Notes under the pieces: model-generated | Told to the model about the DNA's origin: nothing | The model's database searches: none | Seen by the model: the letters and a program-made list of their open reading frames with translations, nothing else | Shown: one piece after another, positions 51,585-61,387 of the stretch | How the letters are laid out: the number at the start of each line of letters is the position of its first letter | Position numbering within the stretch: position 1 is the stretch's first letter | Program-made: the position numbers and the translations under genes | Source: Pseudidiomarina indica | Lineage (GTDB): Bacteria > Pseudomonadota > Gammaproteobacteria > Enterobacterales > Alteromonadaceae | Length of the DNA: 64,000 nt | Reading direction: 5' to 3' | NCBI RefSeq assembly: GCF_900104245.1 | Contig: NZ_FMXN01000001.1 | Location: 186,001-250,000, forward strand

Positions 51585-53441
51585 ATGAGCGATATTGCAA
51601 GCGTATTTAGAAAGCTTTTTGGTTTAATCAACATCATCCGAAAGGTGATTCTCAACATTATCTTTTTTGTGCTGTTGATTTTGGTGATCGGGTTATTTTC
51701 TGCTGAAGAACAGCCGATCGTTGTTCCCAACAATAGCCTCCTCACCCTTAATCTATCGGGCGTATTGGTCGAAGAAAAAACCTGGGTGCATCCATTGGAT
51801 GCCTTTGTGAATGAATTGGCGGGCAGCCATAATCAAATCCCCGAAGTCGTGTTAAGTGATGTCATCAACGCAATTGATGAGGCAGCCACCGACGATCGTA
51901 TTAGCGGTTTGAACCTCGAGTTGTCGCTATTTATGGGCGGTGGTCTCAATAAAATGAAAACCGTTGGAGCAGCCATTGAGCGCTTCCGAGCCACCGGTAA
52001 ACCAGTCATGACCTATGCGGATCATTACACCCAATCGCAATACTATCTTGCCGCGCACGCCGACCGGGTTTATTTAAATCCACTGGGCATGGTTGCTTTT
52101 GAAGGTTTCGGCTCCTACCGTTTGTACTTCAAGGATCTGCTCGAAAAGCTCAAAATCAATGCGCATGTGTTTAAGGTTGGCGCCTACAAGTCAGCGGTTG
52201 AGCCCTACACTCGAAACGATATGTCTGACGAAGCACGGGAAGCAAACCAGTTACTTTATGATGAGCTTTGGGACATTTATGTGGCTGATTTAGCACAATT
52301 ACGAGAAATCGACCCACGTATCCTGTCTGGCAAAATGGAAGATTTTATTGCTGCCGTTGCTGAGCACGACAATGATATTGCAGCCATGGCCGTGACGACC
52401 GGCCTGGTCACCGCTCTATACTCACGCGAGCAATTCCGGCAAGAAATGATCGATTTAACCGGTCTCGACGACGATAAGAAAAGCTGGAAAAAAATTGGTC
52501 ATGAGGAATATTTAGCCGCGCTGAATGGTCCAGCTAAGGCGGATAGTGAGCAATCAGCAGATGATAAAGTTGCGATTGTTATTGCCCGCGGTACCATTGT
52601 CGATGGTCACCAAAAAGCAGGCATGATTGGCGGTGATAGTACCGCTGCATTGTTACGCAAGGCACGTTTAGACGATGATGTAAAAGCAGTTGTTCTACGC
52701 GTTGATAGCCCAGGCGGAAGTGGTTTTGCCTCAGAAATTATTCGCCAGGAAGTATTGGAATTGAAAAAAGCTGGGAAACCAGTCATTGCATCCATGAGCA
52801 GCGTTGCGGCATCAGGTGGTTACTGGATTTCCGCAAGCGCTGACGAAATCTGGGCAACCCCTGAAACCATCACGGGTTCAATTGGGGTCTTTGGCATGTT
52901 TTTCACCGTCGAGAATTCTCTTGCACACATCGGTGTCTACAACGATGGGTACCACACCACGAACATGCCAGTACTAGATGTCACGCGTGGCCTTGATGAG
53001 CATGGTAAATATCTCATCCAAATTTCCATCGAGAAATTCTATCGTGATTTTGTGAGCATGGTGGCAGAAAGTCGCGACATGACTTACGACGCTGTTCATG
53101 AAGTGGCTCAAGGCCGTATTTGGACCGGCCAACAAGCCCTGCAACTGGGTCTGGTTGATGCGCTGGGAGAGCTCGATGACGCGATAGCTGCTGCCGCCCA
53201 ACGTGCAGAGCTCGAGAACTATGAGGTTATGGTGGTGGAGCCTGATTTGTCTGCCAAAGAGAAGTTCTTGCAGGAAATGTTCGGACAAGCCACGGCACTG
53301 GTTCCTGCGTCATGGACAGCCCCCACCTATTCGCCGTTAGAGATTCAATTGCAGCGCATCTTTAAAGAGGTTAAATTACTGAACCAATTTAATGACCCCA
53401 ATGGCGTTTATGCCCTTTGTGAAATCTGTCCTTTGCCGTAA
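51585..53441 (+). CDS. sppA: Signal peptide peptidase SppA (protease IV), 67K type
   Basis: 618 residues, identical to E. coli SppA length. N-terminal membrane anchor (VILNIIFFVLLILVIGLF), then two tandem S49 domains. Catalytic lysine in KVGAYKSAVEPYTRND of the first domain and catalytic serine in SMSSVAASGGYWIS of the second. It digests cleaved signal peptides in the inner membrane. ATG 51585 has AGAG nine bases upstream; ATG 51576 has none. It is 3 bases ahead of ansA. Confidence 0.94.
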   Translation: MSDIASVFRKLFGLINIIRKVILNIIFFVLLILVIGLFSAEEQPIVVPNNSLLTLNLSGVLVEEKTWVHPLDAFVNELAGSHNQIPEVVLSDVINAIDEAATDDRISGLNLELSLFMGGGLNKMKTVGAAIERFRATGKPVMTYADHYTQSQYYLAAHADRVYLNPLGMVAFEGFGSYRLYFKDLLEKLKINAHVFKVGAYKSAVEPYTRNDMSDEAREANQLLYDELWDIYVADLAQLREIDPRILSGKMEDFIAAVAEHDNDIAAMAVTTGLVTALYSREQFRQEMIDLTGLDDDKKSWKKIGHEEYLAALNGPAKADSEQSADDKVAIVIARGTIVDGHQKAGMIGGDSTAALLRKARLDDDVKAVVLRVDSPGGSGFASEIIRQEVLELKKAGKPVIASMSSVAASGGYWISASADEIWATPETITGSIGVFGMFFTVENSLAHIGVYNDGYHTTNMPVLDVTRGLDEHGKYLIQISIEKFYRDFVSMVAESRDMTYDAVHEVAQGRIWTGQQALQLGLVDALGELDDAIAAAAQRAELENYEVMVVEPDLSAKEKFLQEMFGQATALVPASWTAPTYSPLEIQLQRIFKEVKLLNQFNDPNGVYALCEICPLP

Positions 53442-53444
53442 ATC

Positions 53445-54455
53445 ATGACAAAAAAACGTATCTATATCGCCTACACAGGCGGCACCATTGGAATGCAAAA
53501 ATCGACACAGGGGTACATCCCTGTGTCGGGATTTTTAACCGAATGTGTGCAACGCATGCCAGAGTTTTATCGAGATGAGATGCCGGAATTCACCATCCAT
53601 GAATACTCTCCTCTGATGGACTCATCGGATATGGCACCGGCCGACTGGCAACTCATTGCCGAAGATATTCAGCGACACTACAACGACTATGATGGGTTTG
53701 TGATCTTGCATGGCACTGACACCATGGCGTACACCGCCTCTGCACTGTCGTTCATGTTTGAGAACTTGGCCAAGCCAGTCATTATTACAGGCTCCCAAAT
53801 TCCGTTAGCAGCGCTCCGCTCCGACGGTCAACAAAATTTACTGAATGCGCTTTATCTGGCAGCCAATTACCCCATTCACGAAGTGAGTTTGTTTTTTAAT
53901 AACACGCTGTTTCGTGGCAACCGAGCCACCAAAGCCGATGCGAATGGGTTTCATGCGTTCGCCTCCCCCAATTTTGCCCCGCTGTTAAAAGCTGGCATTC
54001 AAATTACTGTTGAAGCAGGGACAGTCCAACCCATTGGACAAACGCCATTGCGGTTAACCCCAGTTACCCCACAAGCGATTGGGGTCGTAACCCTATATCC
54101 GGGGATTTCTGCCGCCATTTTGGACAACATGCTCCAGCAACCTGTCAAAGCGCTCATTATGCTCAGTTATGGGGTCGGTAATGCACCGCAAAACCCCCAA
54201 TTGCTGAACAGTTTGCAACGCGCCATAGAACAAGGTACCGTGGTGTTGAACTGTACCCAGTGCTTTAAAGGTAAAGTGAATATGGGCGGCTATGCGACAG
54301 GAAGTGCCCTCGCTCAAATTGGTGTGGTCAGCGGTCATGATATGACCATTGAGGCTGCTCTCACAAAACTGCATTATTTGCTTTCACAGAACTTACCTCA
54401 ACACGAGATACAACAACGATTGCAAACTAACTTGCGCGGTGAACTCACTGCGTAA
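53445..54455 (+). CDS. ansA: Type I (cytoplasmic) L-asparaginase AnsA
   Basis: 336 residues (E. coli AnsA 338). Hydrolyses asparagine to aspartate and ammonia. No signal peptide. Active-site threonines in IAYTGGTIGMQKS and VILHGTDTMAYTASAL; allosteric-type cysteine region NCTQCFKGKVNMGGYATG. The start lies 3 bases after sppA, so the pair is one operon, as in E. coli. Confidence 0.94.
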   Translation: MTKKRIYIAYTGGTIGMQKSTQGYIPVSGFLTECVQRMPEFYRDEMPEFTIHEYSPLMDSSDMAPADWQLIAEDIQRHYNDYDGFVILHGTDTMAYTASALSFMFENLAKPVIITGSQIPLAALRSDGQQNLLNALYLAANYPIHEVSLFFNNTLFRGNRATKADANGFHAFASPNFAPLLKAGIQITVEAGTVQPIGQTPLRLTPVTPQAIGVVTLYPGISAAILDNMLQQPVKALIMLSYGVGNAPQNPQLLNSLQRAIEQGTVVLNCTQCFKGKVNMGGYATGSALAQIGVVSGHDMTIEAALTKLHYLLSQNLPQHEIQQRLQTNLRGELTA

Positions 54456-54486
54456 TCTCCTGAACAATTAATAAGAACATTATTTT

Positions 54487-55833
54487 ATGGCACTTAAATC
54501 TCCTGCTTTCTCCTCCCGCATTGGTTTCATTCTTGCTGCTGCTGGCTCTGCCGTTGGCGTCGGTAATATTTGGGGGTTCCCAACCCAAGCTGCACAGAAT
54601 GGTGGTGGAGCATTTTTACTGGTTTACCTCTTGATGGTCGCCCTGCTCGCCTACCCCATGTTGGTGGCCGAACTGACCATTGGTCGAATGCGGCAACGTA
54701 ACCCGATTGAAGCCCTCCGTTCTATCGATGATAAACCACTGTGGCGCCGCTTCGGAACCTTTTCAGGTATTCTAGGGTTGATTGTGCTCTCGCTTATCTT
54801 AAGCTTCTACGGCATTGTTTCAGGGTGGTTATTAGCTCACATGCTGGCCCCCATTGCTGAGTTGTTCGGTTGGGAAAAAGCTGCTCGTTGGCTCACTGAC
54901 TTCAATACCGAACGCAACTTATTAATGATGGCGGTTTTCCTTATCGTGACAATTCATGTGGTCCGCTCGGGAGTGAATGATGGCATTGAGCGTTGGTCGC
55001 GACGGTTGATGCCGCTATTATTTGTGTTACTGGTTGGGATGGCCGCATACATTCTCACCTTGCCCGGTGCAACAAGCGGTTTAAAAATGTACCTAAGCCC
55101 CGACTTTTCACAAGTGACCAATCCGAATTTGCTGATTCGCGCCATGGGTCAAGCCTTTTTCTCATTATCCATTGGGGTCTGCTGTATGATGACCTACGGT
55201 GCCTATCTGTCCAAAGATGAGCACCTCCCAAAAACAGCTGGCTGGGTGGCCGTGCTCGATACGTCGGTTGCCTTTTTAGCGGGGTTATTGATCCTACCAG
55301 CCATGTTTGTCGCACAAGAATTGGGCGTGGTCATTTATAATGATGCGGGCCAATTGTTATCCAGTGATACCCTTGTTTTTCAAGTGTTACCCGCTATGTT
55401 TGACTCCATGGGGGCCGCCGGGATTTGGGTCAGTATTGCCTTTTTTGCACTCATGATGATTGCCGCTATCACATCATCCATTTCAATGCTTGAAGCACCG
55501 GTCAATACTTTGGTGGAAGAAACCGGGCAATCCCGTTCACAAATGTCATGGGTTGTGGGCCTTTCTATCGGCCTTGTGGCTGCCATTATTATTTATAATT
55601 TTGAGCTACTTTTTGGCGCTGTGATTACCTTCACCACCGTGTACATGCAGCCGCTATTGGGCATTACCTTTGCCGTTATGCTGACGTGGGTGTTGCGCCA
55701 AAATAAATTGCTGCGCGAACTACAGCAAGGTGCGCCAGACATTGAGCGGTCACTGTTCTGGAAAATTTGGCCGTGGTATGTGAAGTTTGTCTGCCCTGTG
55801 TTGATTCTTTTAGTTATCTGGCAAGGGCAATAA
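54487..55833 (+). CDS. Sodium-dependent transporter of the NSS/SNF family
   Basis: 448 residues with a LeuT-like fold of about 11 helices. TM1 contains the substrate/sodium motif AAAGSAVGVGNIWGFP, followed by QNGGGAFLLVYLLMV. TM6 region QAFFSLSIGVCCMMTYGAYL; TM8 region AAITSSISMLEAPVN. Family members import amino acids or related amines with Na+. A tryptophan- or tyrosine-type substrate is possible but not determinable. It is 31 bases after ansA and may be in the same transcript. Confidence 0.9.
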   Translation: MALKSPAFSSRIGFILAAAGSAVGVGNIWGFPTQAAQNGGGAFLLVYLLMVALLAYPMLVAELTIGRMRQRNPIEALRSIDDKPLWRRFGTFSGILGLIVLSLILSFYGIVSGWLLAHMLAPIAELFGWEKAARWLTDFNTERNLLMMAVFLIVTIHVVRSGVNDGIERWSRRLMPLLFVLLVGMAAYILTLPGATSGLKMYLSPDFSQVTNPNLLIRAMGQAFFSLSIGVCCMMTYGAYLSKDEHLPKTAGWVAVLDTSVAFLAGLLILPAMFVAQELGVVIYNDAGQLLSSDTLVFQVLPAMFDSMGAAGIWVSIAFFALMMIAAITSSISMLEAPVNTLVEETGQSRSQMSWVVGLSIGLVAAIIIYNFELLFGAVITFTTVYMQPLLGITFAVMLTWVLRQNKLLRELQQGAPDIERSLFWKIWPWYVKFVCPVLILLVIWQGQ

Positions 55834-55846
55834 GAAATAACAGACA

Positions 55847-56010
55847 AAAAAATGCTCGGGACCAATTTGGAGGGAGTCCCGAGCTTAGGGGAATGGCTCA
55901 AGGGTTTGAGCCGTGCGCTAACTCTACTCATTAAAACTCTTTAACGATTACTATTGAGTCTAGCGCGCAAATTTAAAATTGCTAATTTTACCTTGTAAAG
56001 AATCGTTAAA
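55847..56010. terminator. Terminator hairpin and further inverted repeats between the transporter and tatD
   Basis: Stem GCTCGGGAC (55854-55862) with GTCCCGAGC (55876-55884) is perfect over 9 bp and on the - strand is followed by seven T, so it terminates the fab-tatD transcript. A second stem GGCTCAA/TTGAGCC (55895-55901, 55906-55912) follows. A 10-bp repeat TTTAACGATT (55940-55949) pairs with AATCGTTAAA (56001-56010), which overlaps the tatD stop. No gene lies here. Confidence 0.75.
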
Positions 56011-56794
56011 TAGTTATTGCAGCCCGCTGAAACAACTGATAAAAATTTTCTGTGGTGACGGCCGCAACTTCCTCCACTGAAATTCCTTTCACCTCAGCCA
56101 CACAACGAGCCACGTCTGCCACAAATGCCGGCTGATTTTCTTTCCCTCGATGAGGGACAGGCGCTAACCACGGGCTGTCTGTTTCAATCAATAACTTTTC
56201 TAACGGCAACTTACGCACCACCTCGCGTAATTCCGTTGCATTGCGAAACGAAACAATTCCAGAAATTGAGATATAAAAATCTAAATCATCAATGGCTTGC
56301 TTGGCCATTTCATAGGTTTCCGTAAAACAATGAAGGACCCCACCACAGCGCTCAGCGCGACCTTCGCGCAACATTGCTAAGGTATCGTCGCGGGCATCGC
56401 GGGTATGAATAATAAGGGGTTTATCTAATTCATTGGCTAATTGAATATGATAAGCAAAACTTTCTTGTTGCACCGGGTGACTTTCAGGATCGTAATAATA
56501 ATCCAGCCCAGTTTCGCCAATCGCAACCACTTCGGGAGCCGCTGCCATCGCTTTTAACTGCTGAGGATCATAAGGGTTTTTAGCCACATATAGCGGGTGC
56601 ATGCCACAGCTCATGCTCACTTCAGGGAACTCTGCTACCAACTCACGCATGGCAGGAAAGGCATCCAGCGTCACCCCCACGCACAACATATGTTTCACTT
56701 GTGCGGCCTGGGCAGCCCGAATCACGTTTTCTAATTTGCCATCAAACGGCGCCAGATCAATCCGATCTAGGTGACAATGAGAATCAACAAACAC
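56006..56794 (-). CDS. TatD-family DNase/deoxyribonuclease (YcfH type)
   Basis: 262 residues, metal-dependent amidohydrolase-fold nuclease. Metal ligands: DSHCHLD at the N-terminus, AIGETGLDYYYD, IHTRDARDD, LHCFTETYEMA and ETDSPWLAP. Position after holB identifies it as the YcfH branch. It is the last gene of the leftward cluster. The gap from holB is 21 bases. Confidence 0.93.
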   Translation of the reverse strand: MFVDSHCHLDRIDLAPFDGKLENVIRAAQAAQVKHMLCVGVTLDAFPAMRELVAEFPEVSMSCGMHPLYVAKNPYDPQQLKAMAAAPEVVAIGETGLDYYYDPESHPVQQESFAYHIQLANELDKPLIIHTRDARDDTLAMLREGRAERCGGVLHCFTETYEMAKQAIDDLDFYISISGIVSFRNATELREVVRKLPLEKLLIETDSPWLAPVPHRGKENQPAFVADVARCVAEVKGISVEEVAAVTTENFYQLFQRAAITI

Positions 56795-56815
56795 AACAAC
56801 TCCAACTGATGAAAT

Positions 56816-57781
56816 CTAACGGTGCGGCTGCCATTGCAACCACAAGTTTTGTAGCAACAAGGGCAAGTTTAAGCCGCTTTGCTCGCGGGTCATATGGCGC
56901 AGATTATAACACAGAGAAAGCCGATGACTGAGGGTCGTCACCGGATGACTGGGTTGCTGTTGCAACCAAGTCTGTGCCCATTCTTGCAACTGCGGATAAT
57001 GGCACCGATGCGGGGGTAACTGTTGCTGCACACGAAGCAGCTCTTGCAACCACGCAATGCTCGCCATGAGCCAATGGTTGGCATCGTCTTTGGTCGGTTG
57101 CGGCCAAACCGCGGCTCCCACCGCAGCGCGGGCAATCAATGCAACCCGCTCCACCTCATCCTGTTCGCCTCGTAACGCGGCTAAAGCCGTCAACGGCGCC
57201 CCTTGGTAGGAGGTCACTAAATGGCGTTCTGCTGATGTTAACGAGCGTTTTAATTGCTGGGTTAACCAATGTTCGAGGGCCGCTTGATCGGGTTCGACAA
57301 AGCGATGAAGTTGCATCCGGCTACGTAACGTCGGCAATAAATCAGCGGTCCGTTCAGGGCTCAAAATCAAATAAGTATTCGGGCTCGGCTCTTCCAAGGT
57401 TTTTAATAGCGCATTGGCCGCTTCCGTGGTCAGCCGATGGGCCTCTTTAATCCACGCAACCTTGGCGCCCTGCTGACTTGCTGTTTGCTGTAATTGATGC
57501 GTCAGTTCGCGAATCTTATCAACACCAATGGCCCGCCCATCATCACTTTTCAATTCGTAATAATCGGGGTGGGTCTCCGCAGCCCACAATAAGCAACTTT
57601 TACACTGACCGCAGGCTTGCTGTGTCGGATTTTGGCATAGCAAAAAACGGACAAAGTTTTCTGTAAACACACTGGCACCAAGCTCTTCCCGTGCAGGAAT
57701 GCAATGAGCATGGCTTAAACGGTGCTGTTGCGCCTCACCAATCAATTGACGCCAGGGTTCTCGTAACCAGGGTAAATGCAT
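56816..57781 (-). CDS. holB: DNA polymerase III delta-prime subunit HolB
   Basis: 321 residues (E. coli 334). Clamp-loader subunit with an AAA+ fold that does not hydrolyse ATP. Zinc cysteines in CGQCKSCLLWAAETHPD; LLKTLEEPSPNTYLIL sensor region; LLPTLRSRMQLHRF carries the SRC-like element, here SRM. The Walker A is degenerate (CIPAREELGASVF), as in E. coli delta-prime. It is 3 bases downstream of tmk. Confidence 0.93.
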   Translation of the reverse strand: MHLPWLREPWRQLIGEAQQHRLSHAHCIPAREELGASVFTENFVRFLLCQNPTQQACGQCKSCLLWAAETHPDYYELKSDDGRAIGVDKIRELTHQLQQTASQQGAKVAWIKEAHRLTTEAANALLKTLEEPSPNTYLILSPERTADLLPTLRSRMQLHRFVEPDQAALEHWLTQQLKRSLTSAERHLVTSYQGAPLTALAALRGEQDEVERVALIARAAVGAAVWPQPTKDDANHWLMASIAWLQELLRVQQQLPPHRCHYPQLQEWAQTWLQQQPSHPVTTLSHRLSLCYNLRHMTREQSGLNLPLLLQNLWLQWQPHR

Positions 57782-57784
57782 CGG

Positions 57785-58417
57785 TTAATTGAGCTCCTGT
57801 GCCATAAAACGCTGCAATTGTTGTAACAAATCTCGATGGACGGCCGCCATGTCTTGATTCGCATCAATCACTTGGATGGTTGGATCGGTGGCTGCGATAC
57901 TTAAATAGCGTTGCCGTGTCCGTTTAAAAAAAGCCAGCTCCTCTTGTTCAATTCGGTCTAAATCACCGCGCGCTTGAGCACGAGCTAATCCTCGCTGAGG
58001 TTCAATATCCAGCAATAAGGTTAAATCCGGTTGAAACTCCCCCAAGACCAACTGACGTAAACTGGCCAACTTCTCATCGGCAATGCCCCGCCCACCGCCT
58101 TGATACGCGCGTGATGATAAATCGTGCCGATCCCCAATCACCCATTCTCCTTGGGCTAAGCTCGGCTCAATCACATTGGCAACCAGTTGTGCTCGGCTGG
58201 CATACATTAATAAGAGTTCAGTTTCTGCCGTGACGGTTTCCATCCATGGCTGCTTTACCAAAGCACGGATCGCTTCCGCCATTGGCGTCCCACCGGGCTC
58301 GCGCACTTGGCGATGGGGAATTGCGTGCTCGGTTAAAAAGTTCTTCACACACGCCATGGCGGAGCTTTTACCCGCTCCTTCCAGCCCTTCAATGACAATG
58401 AATTTACCTCGTGGCAT
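57785..58417 (-). CDS. tmk: Thymidylate kinase Tmk
   Basis: 210 residues (E. coli 213). Phosphorylates dTMP to dTDP. P-loop [14 protein letters not shown]-type motif [22 protein letters not shown] region [18 protein letters not shown]. It shares a base with the mltG stop and is followed after 3 bases by holB. Confidence 0.96.
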   Translation of the reverse strand: MPRGKFIVIEGLEGAGKSSAMACVKNFLTEHAIPHRQVREPGGTPMAEAIRALVKQPWMETVTAETELLLMYASRAQLVANVIEPSLAQGEWVIGDRHDLSSRAYQGGGRGIADEKLASLRQLVLGEFQPDLTLLLDIEPQRGLARAQARGDLDRIEQEELAFFKRTRQRYLSIAATDPTIQVIDANQDMAAVHRDLLQQLQRFMAQELN

Positions 58418-59439
58418 TAGCGTTGGTTCCTTTGATAACGATTCACAGCACGGTTGTGTTCGGCCAAGGTTCGTGAAAATACGTGCTTGCCGGTACCATC
58501 CGCAACAAAGTAAAAATAATCCGTCTGTTCTGGATGGGCAGCAGCCACTAAACTTTGGCGACTCGGCATGGCAATTGGCGTGGGCGGTAACCCATCAATG
58601 CGATAAGTATTGTACGCGGTTAACTCACGCAAATGGGCACGAGTTAAGTTGCCATCAAAGTTTGGGATGCCATAAATGGTTGTTGGATCTGACTGCAATC
58701 GCATACCAGTCCGTAAGCGGTTTACGAACACGGAGCTCACTTTTCCACGCTCACCGTCAAGCCCAGTTTCTTTTTCAATAATGGATGCCATTATCAATAA
58801 TTCATAAGACGTTGCATAGGGCAAATCAGCCTCTCGCTGCTGCCAAATTTGTTCCAACTCTTGATTCATGCGGCGATACGCCGTCACCAGCAAATCCAGA
58901 CCTTGGGTGTTAGCCGTATAGCCATAGGTATCAGGGTATAACAATCCTTCAAAAGAAGCATGTTGGGTGCCTAGTCGTTCATTCAATCGCTGTTGCAGTT
59001 GCGCGGTATTTCCTCGTAATTCATCAGGCCAGAGCAAATGGTCGCTGTTTTCTAACACCTCCACCCATTCCGCCAGCGTCCGCCCTTCAATCAGCGCCAC
59101 CCGAAACACATACTGCTCGCCATGACGCAGCTTGCGCCACAAGTCTGCCACGGTGTCGCTAGGGGTGAGTTCATAAACGCCGGCTTGGATCCGCTGGGGA
59201 TTCGCTAACACGCGGCTGGCTAGGTAAACCGACGTAACGTTGAGTGTTGCCCCTTGTTGATTAAGGTGATGCAAAATCGTGCGAGCATGCATGCCTCGCT
59301 GTACTTCGATTTGAATCGGTGCGGTAAAACCAAGTGACTGGTGTAATTGCTGAGAGCCATACCAAAACAGACCAAATGTGAGTAAGGTCAGCAGTAATAT
59401 CAACCCGGCAATGAATTGGATAATACGTTTAAATACCAC
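58417..59439 (-). CDS. mltG: Endolytic murein transglycosylase MltG (YceG)
   Basis: 340 residues (E. coli 340). Single N-terminal helix ([20 protein letters not shown]), LysM-like domain, and the catalytic glutamate in [34 protein letters not shown] near the end. It releases nascent glycan strands and sets their length. The start is GTG 59439 with AGAGG ten bases upstream and a 40-base overlap with pabC, unusual but consistent with translational coupling. Confidence 0.93.
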   Translation of the reverse strand: MVFKRIIQFIAGLILLLTLLTFGLFWYGSQQLHQSLGFTAPIQIEVQRGMHARTILHHLNQQGATLNVTSVYLASRVLANPQRIQAGVYELTPSDTVADLWRKLRHGEQYVFRVALIEGRTLAEWVEVLENSDHLLWPDELRGNTAQLQQRLNERLGTQHASFEGLLYPDTYGYTANTQGLDLLVTAYRRMNQELEQIWQQREADLPYATSYELLIMASIIEKETGLDGERGKVSSVFVNRLRTGMRLQSDPTTIYGIPNFDGNLTRAHLRELTAYNTYRIDGLPPTPIAMPSRQSLVAAAHPEQTDYFYFVADGTGKHVFSRTLAEHNRAVNRYQRNQR

Positions 59440-60200
59440 TGTTGAACGGCCTCTGGTAGTCCTTGTTGATGGAGTTTTTTATGTCCTAATTGGCCAATGG
59501 GGCGCGGCCCCAGCACGGTATTGCAAATAAATGCTTGTTCTGCCATGAGTAAATCAGACCAAGTTGCGTACGTTGGTAACGCGTGCGGCAATACCTGGGC
59601 CTGAATTTCGGCTTGCATGATACCGGCTATCCCCGCTTGTTTTAAACAGGGAAAGCGCCACTGCTGCCCATCATACCAAAATAAATTACTACTCGTCGCC
59701 TCCACCAATTGTTGTTCGGTATCCGTCACCAGCAACTCATCCACACCTCGTTGTTGGCGTTCATGCGAAAGCAAGACTTGGTCCAGTCGATTGAGGGTCT
59801 TGAGCCCGGCCAGAGCAGGCTGTCGAGCCAATTGATACTGCGCAAGCTCCACGGTGAGTGGGCGTGGATCCCATTGGGGCAAGGGTGCGGTGGTGACGTA
59901 CCAATGGGTCTGTGGTTGAGTGGGCGGCGCATAACCACGTTCACCAAGGCCGCGCGTGACAATGATTTTTACCACACAATCCGGCGTTTCTGTCGCGATA
60001 GCAGTCAGCACTGCAAGGACATCGGCAAGCGGTGGTAGCTCAAGATATAAACGCTGACTCGCGGTGCGTAAACGTTGCCAATGGCGTTCCCAGAATTGCA
60101 AACGTCCCGCTCGAATAACGAGTGTTGTGAAGTGGCCGTCGCCAAATTGCAAGCCACGGTCGAGTTGAGTTGGTGAAAGGCGTTGACCGTTAAACCACAT
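59400..60200 (-). CDS. pabC: Aminodeoxychorismate lyase PabC
   Basis: 266 residues (E. coli 269). PLP fold type IV enzyme making p-aminobenzoate for folate. Conserved DRGLQFGDGHFTT near residue 14; PLP lysine in LAGLKTLNRLDQVLLSHE; VEATSSNLFW. The ATG lies directly beside the T run of the terminator hairpin that follows acpP, so pabC is reached only by read-through or from a promoter within that region. Confidence 0.94.
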   Translation of the reverse strand: MWFNGQRLSPTQLDRGLQFGDGHFTTLVIRAGRLQFWERHWQRLRTASQRLYLELPPLADVLAVLTAIATETPDCVVKIIVTRGLGERGYAPPTQPQTHWYVTTAPLPQWDPRPLTVELAQYQLARQPALAGLKTLNRLDQVLLSHERQQRGVDELLVTDTEQQLVEATSSNLFWYDGQQWRFPCLKQAGIAGIMQAEIQAQVLPHALPTYATWSDLLMAEQAFICNTVLGPRPIGQLGHKKLHQQGLPEAVQQWYLNVLSNSLPG

Positions 60201-60202
60201 AT

Positions 60203-60228
60203 AAAAAAGGCGGAATCAACGTTCCGCC
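60203..60228 (-). terminator. Hairpin terminator between acpP and pabC
   Basis: On the - strand GGCGGAA (60228-60222) pairs with TTCCGCC (60215-60209) around a 6-base loop, followed by six T. It ends 3 bases before the pabC start and likely attenuates the transcript so that acpP is made in excess of pabC. Confidence 0.85.
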
Positions 60229-60245
60229 CTTCTCTTCAGCATAAC

Positions 60246-60485
60246 TTATTCGCCAGAGTGGCTTTTTACGTACTCGATTGCAGCTTCAACGGTACGGATT
60301 TTTTCAGCTTCTTCGTCTGGAATCTCAGTGTCAAACTCTTCCTCAAGAGCCATCACTAATTCAACGATGTCCAACGAGTCTGCGCCCAGGTCGTTTTCGA
60401 AAGAAGCTTCTGGTTTAACTTCTTCTTCTTTAACGCCTAATTGCTCAACAATGATTTTTTTAACGCGTTCTTCAATAGTACTCAT
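60246..60485 (-). CDS. acpP: Acyl carrier protein AcpP
   Basis: 79 acidic residues, nearly identical to E. coli ACP. Phosphopantetheine serine in [14 protein letters not shown] (S37 counting the initiator Met), then [18 protein letters not shown]. It carries acyl chains for all fatty acid synthesis. A 154-base gap separates it from fabG, long enough for its own promoter, as expected for so abundant a protein. fabF, which usually follows, is absent. Confidence 0.97.
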   Translation of the reverse strand: MSTIEERVKKIIVEQLGVKEEEVKPEASFENDLGADSLDIVELVMALEEEFDTEIPDEEAEKIRTVEAAIEYVKSHSGE

Positions 60486-60639
60486 TTTGTATATATCCCT
60501 TCAATCTATCGGTCTTAAATTCAAGAATTGCGCTTAGTGTAGTGAAACCGAGCCCAATAATAAAGTAAAACTTGCTCGACCCCTAAGAGGTCATACCCCT
60601 TTGGCGTATTTCCAACCGGGTTTCCCCAGCACGCGGCGA

Positions 60640-61386
60640 TTATACCATCGCCATGCCACCATTCACATGAATGGTTTCGCCCGTAATATAGGCCGCGCCA
60701 GGTGACGCTAAAAATACCACAGCCGCAGCAATTTCTTCAGGTTGCCCTAAGCGCGCCGCTGGAATATTGGTAAAAATCGCTTGTTTTTGATCGTCCGTCA
60801 AGGCTTTCGTCATATCGGTGTCAATAAAACCGGGAGCGACACAGTTCACAGTGATACCGCGGGCCGCGATTTCTTTCGCCAACGCTTTGGTAAAGCCCAC
60901 CAGCCCTGCTTTTGCAGCGCAGTAGTTGGTTTGGCCTGGGTTCCCGGTGGTTCCTACCACTGAAGAAATATTGATGATACGCCCTTGACGACGTTTCATC
61001 ATGCCACGCATAACGCCTTTGCACAGACGATAAACGGACGTGAGGTTGGTGTCCATGACACTGTTCCATTCGTCATCTTTCATGCGCATTAATAAGTTAT
61101 CACGGGTAATGCCCGCGTTGTTAACCAGAATATCAAGCTGACCATATTTTTCATCGATGTATTGCAACACCGCGGTAATGCTGTCTGGATCGGTCACGTT
61201 GAGGGCGTAACCTTCGCCTTGTTCACCGAGGTATGCGCTGATTGCTTCCGCACCACTAGCCGTTGTAGCGGTTCCGATTACGGTGACACCGCGAGCCACC
61301 AGTTGTTGCGCAATGGCTTTGCCAATCCCGCGACTGGCACCAGTGACCAAGGCAACTTGCCCGGTTAAATTCATCAGATCTGTCAT
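60640..61386 (-). CDS. fabG: 3-oxoacyl-ACP reductase FabG
   Basis: 248 residues (E. coli 244), short-chain dehydrogenase fold, NADPH-dependent. Cofactor motif VTGASRGIGKAIA; NNAGITRDNLLMRM; catalytic Ser-Tyr-Lys in NISSVVGTTGNPGQTNYCAAK. ATG 61386 has AAGGAG five bases upstream and starts 1 base after the fabD stop; in-frame codons further upstream overlap fabD and lack that site. Confidence 0.96.
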   Translation of the reverse strand: MTDLMNLTGQVALVTGASRGIGKAIAQQLVARGVTVIGTATTASGAEAISAYLGEQGEGYALNVTDPDSITAVLQYIDEKYGQLDILVNNAGITRDNLLMRMKDDEWNSVMDTNLTSVYRLCKGVMRGMMKRRQGRIINISSVVGTTGNPGQTNYCAAKAGLVGFTKALAKEIAARGITVNCVAPGFIDTDMTKALTDDQKQAIFTNIPAARLGQPEEIAAAVVFLASPGAAYITGETIHVNGGMAMV

Positions 61387-61387
61387 G

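Noticed and set aside
58176-58781. 201-codon open frame on the + strand across the tmk-mltG junction
   Set aside because: Both real genes are conserved on the - strand. The product shows no domain and spans two unrelated genes.
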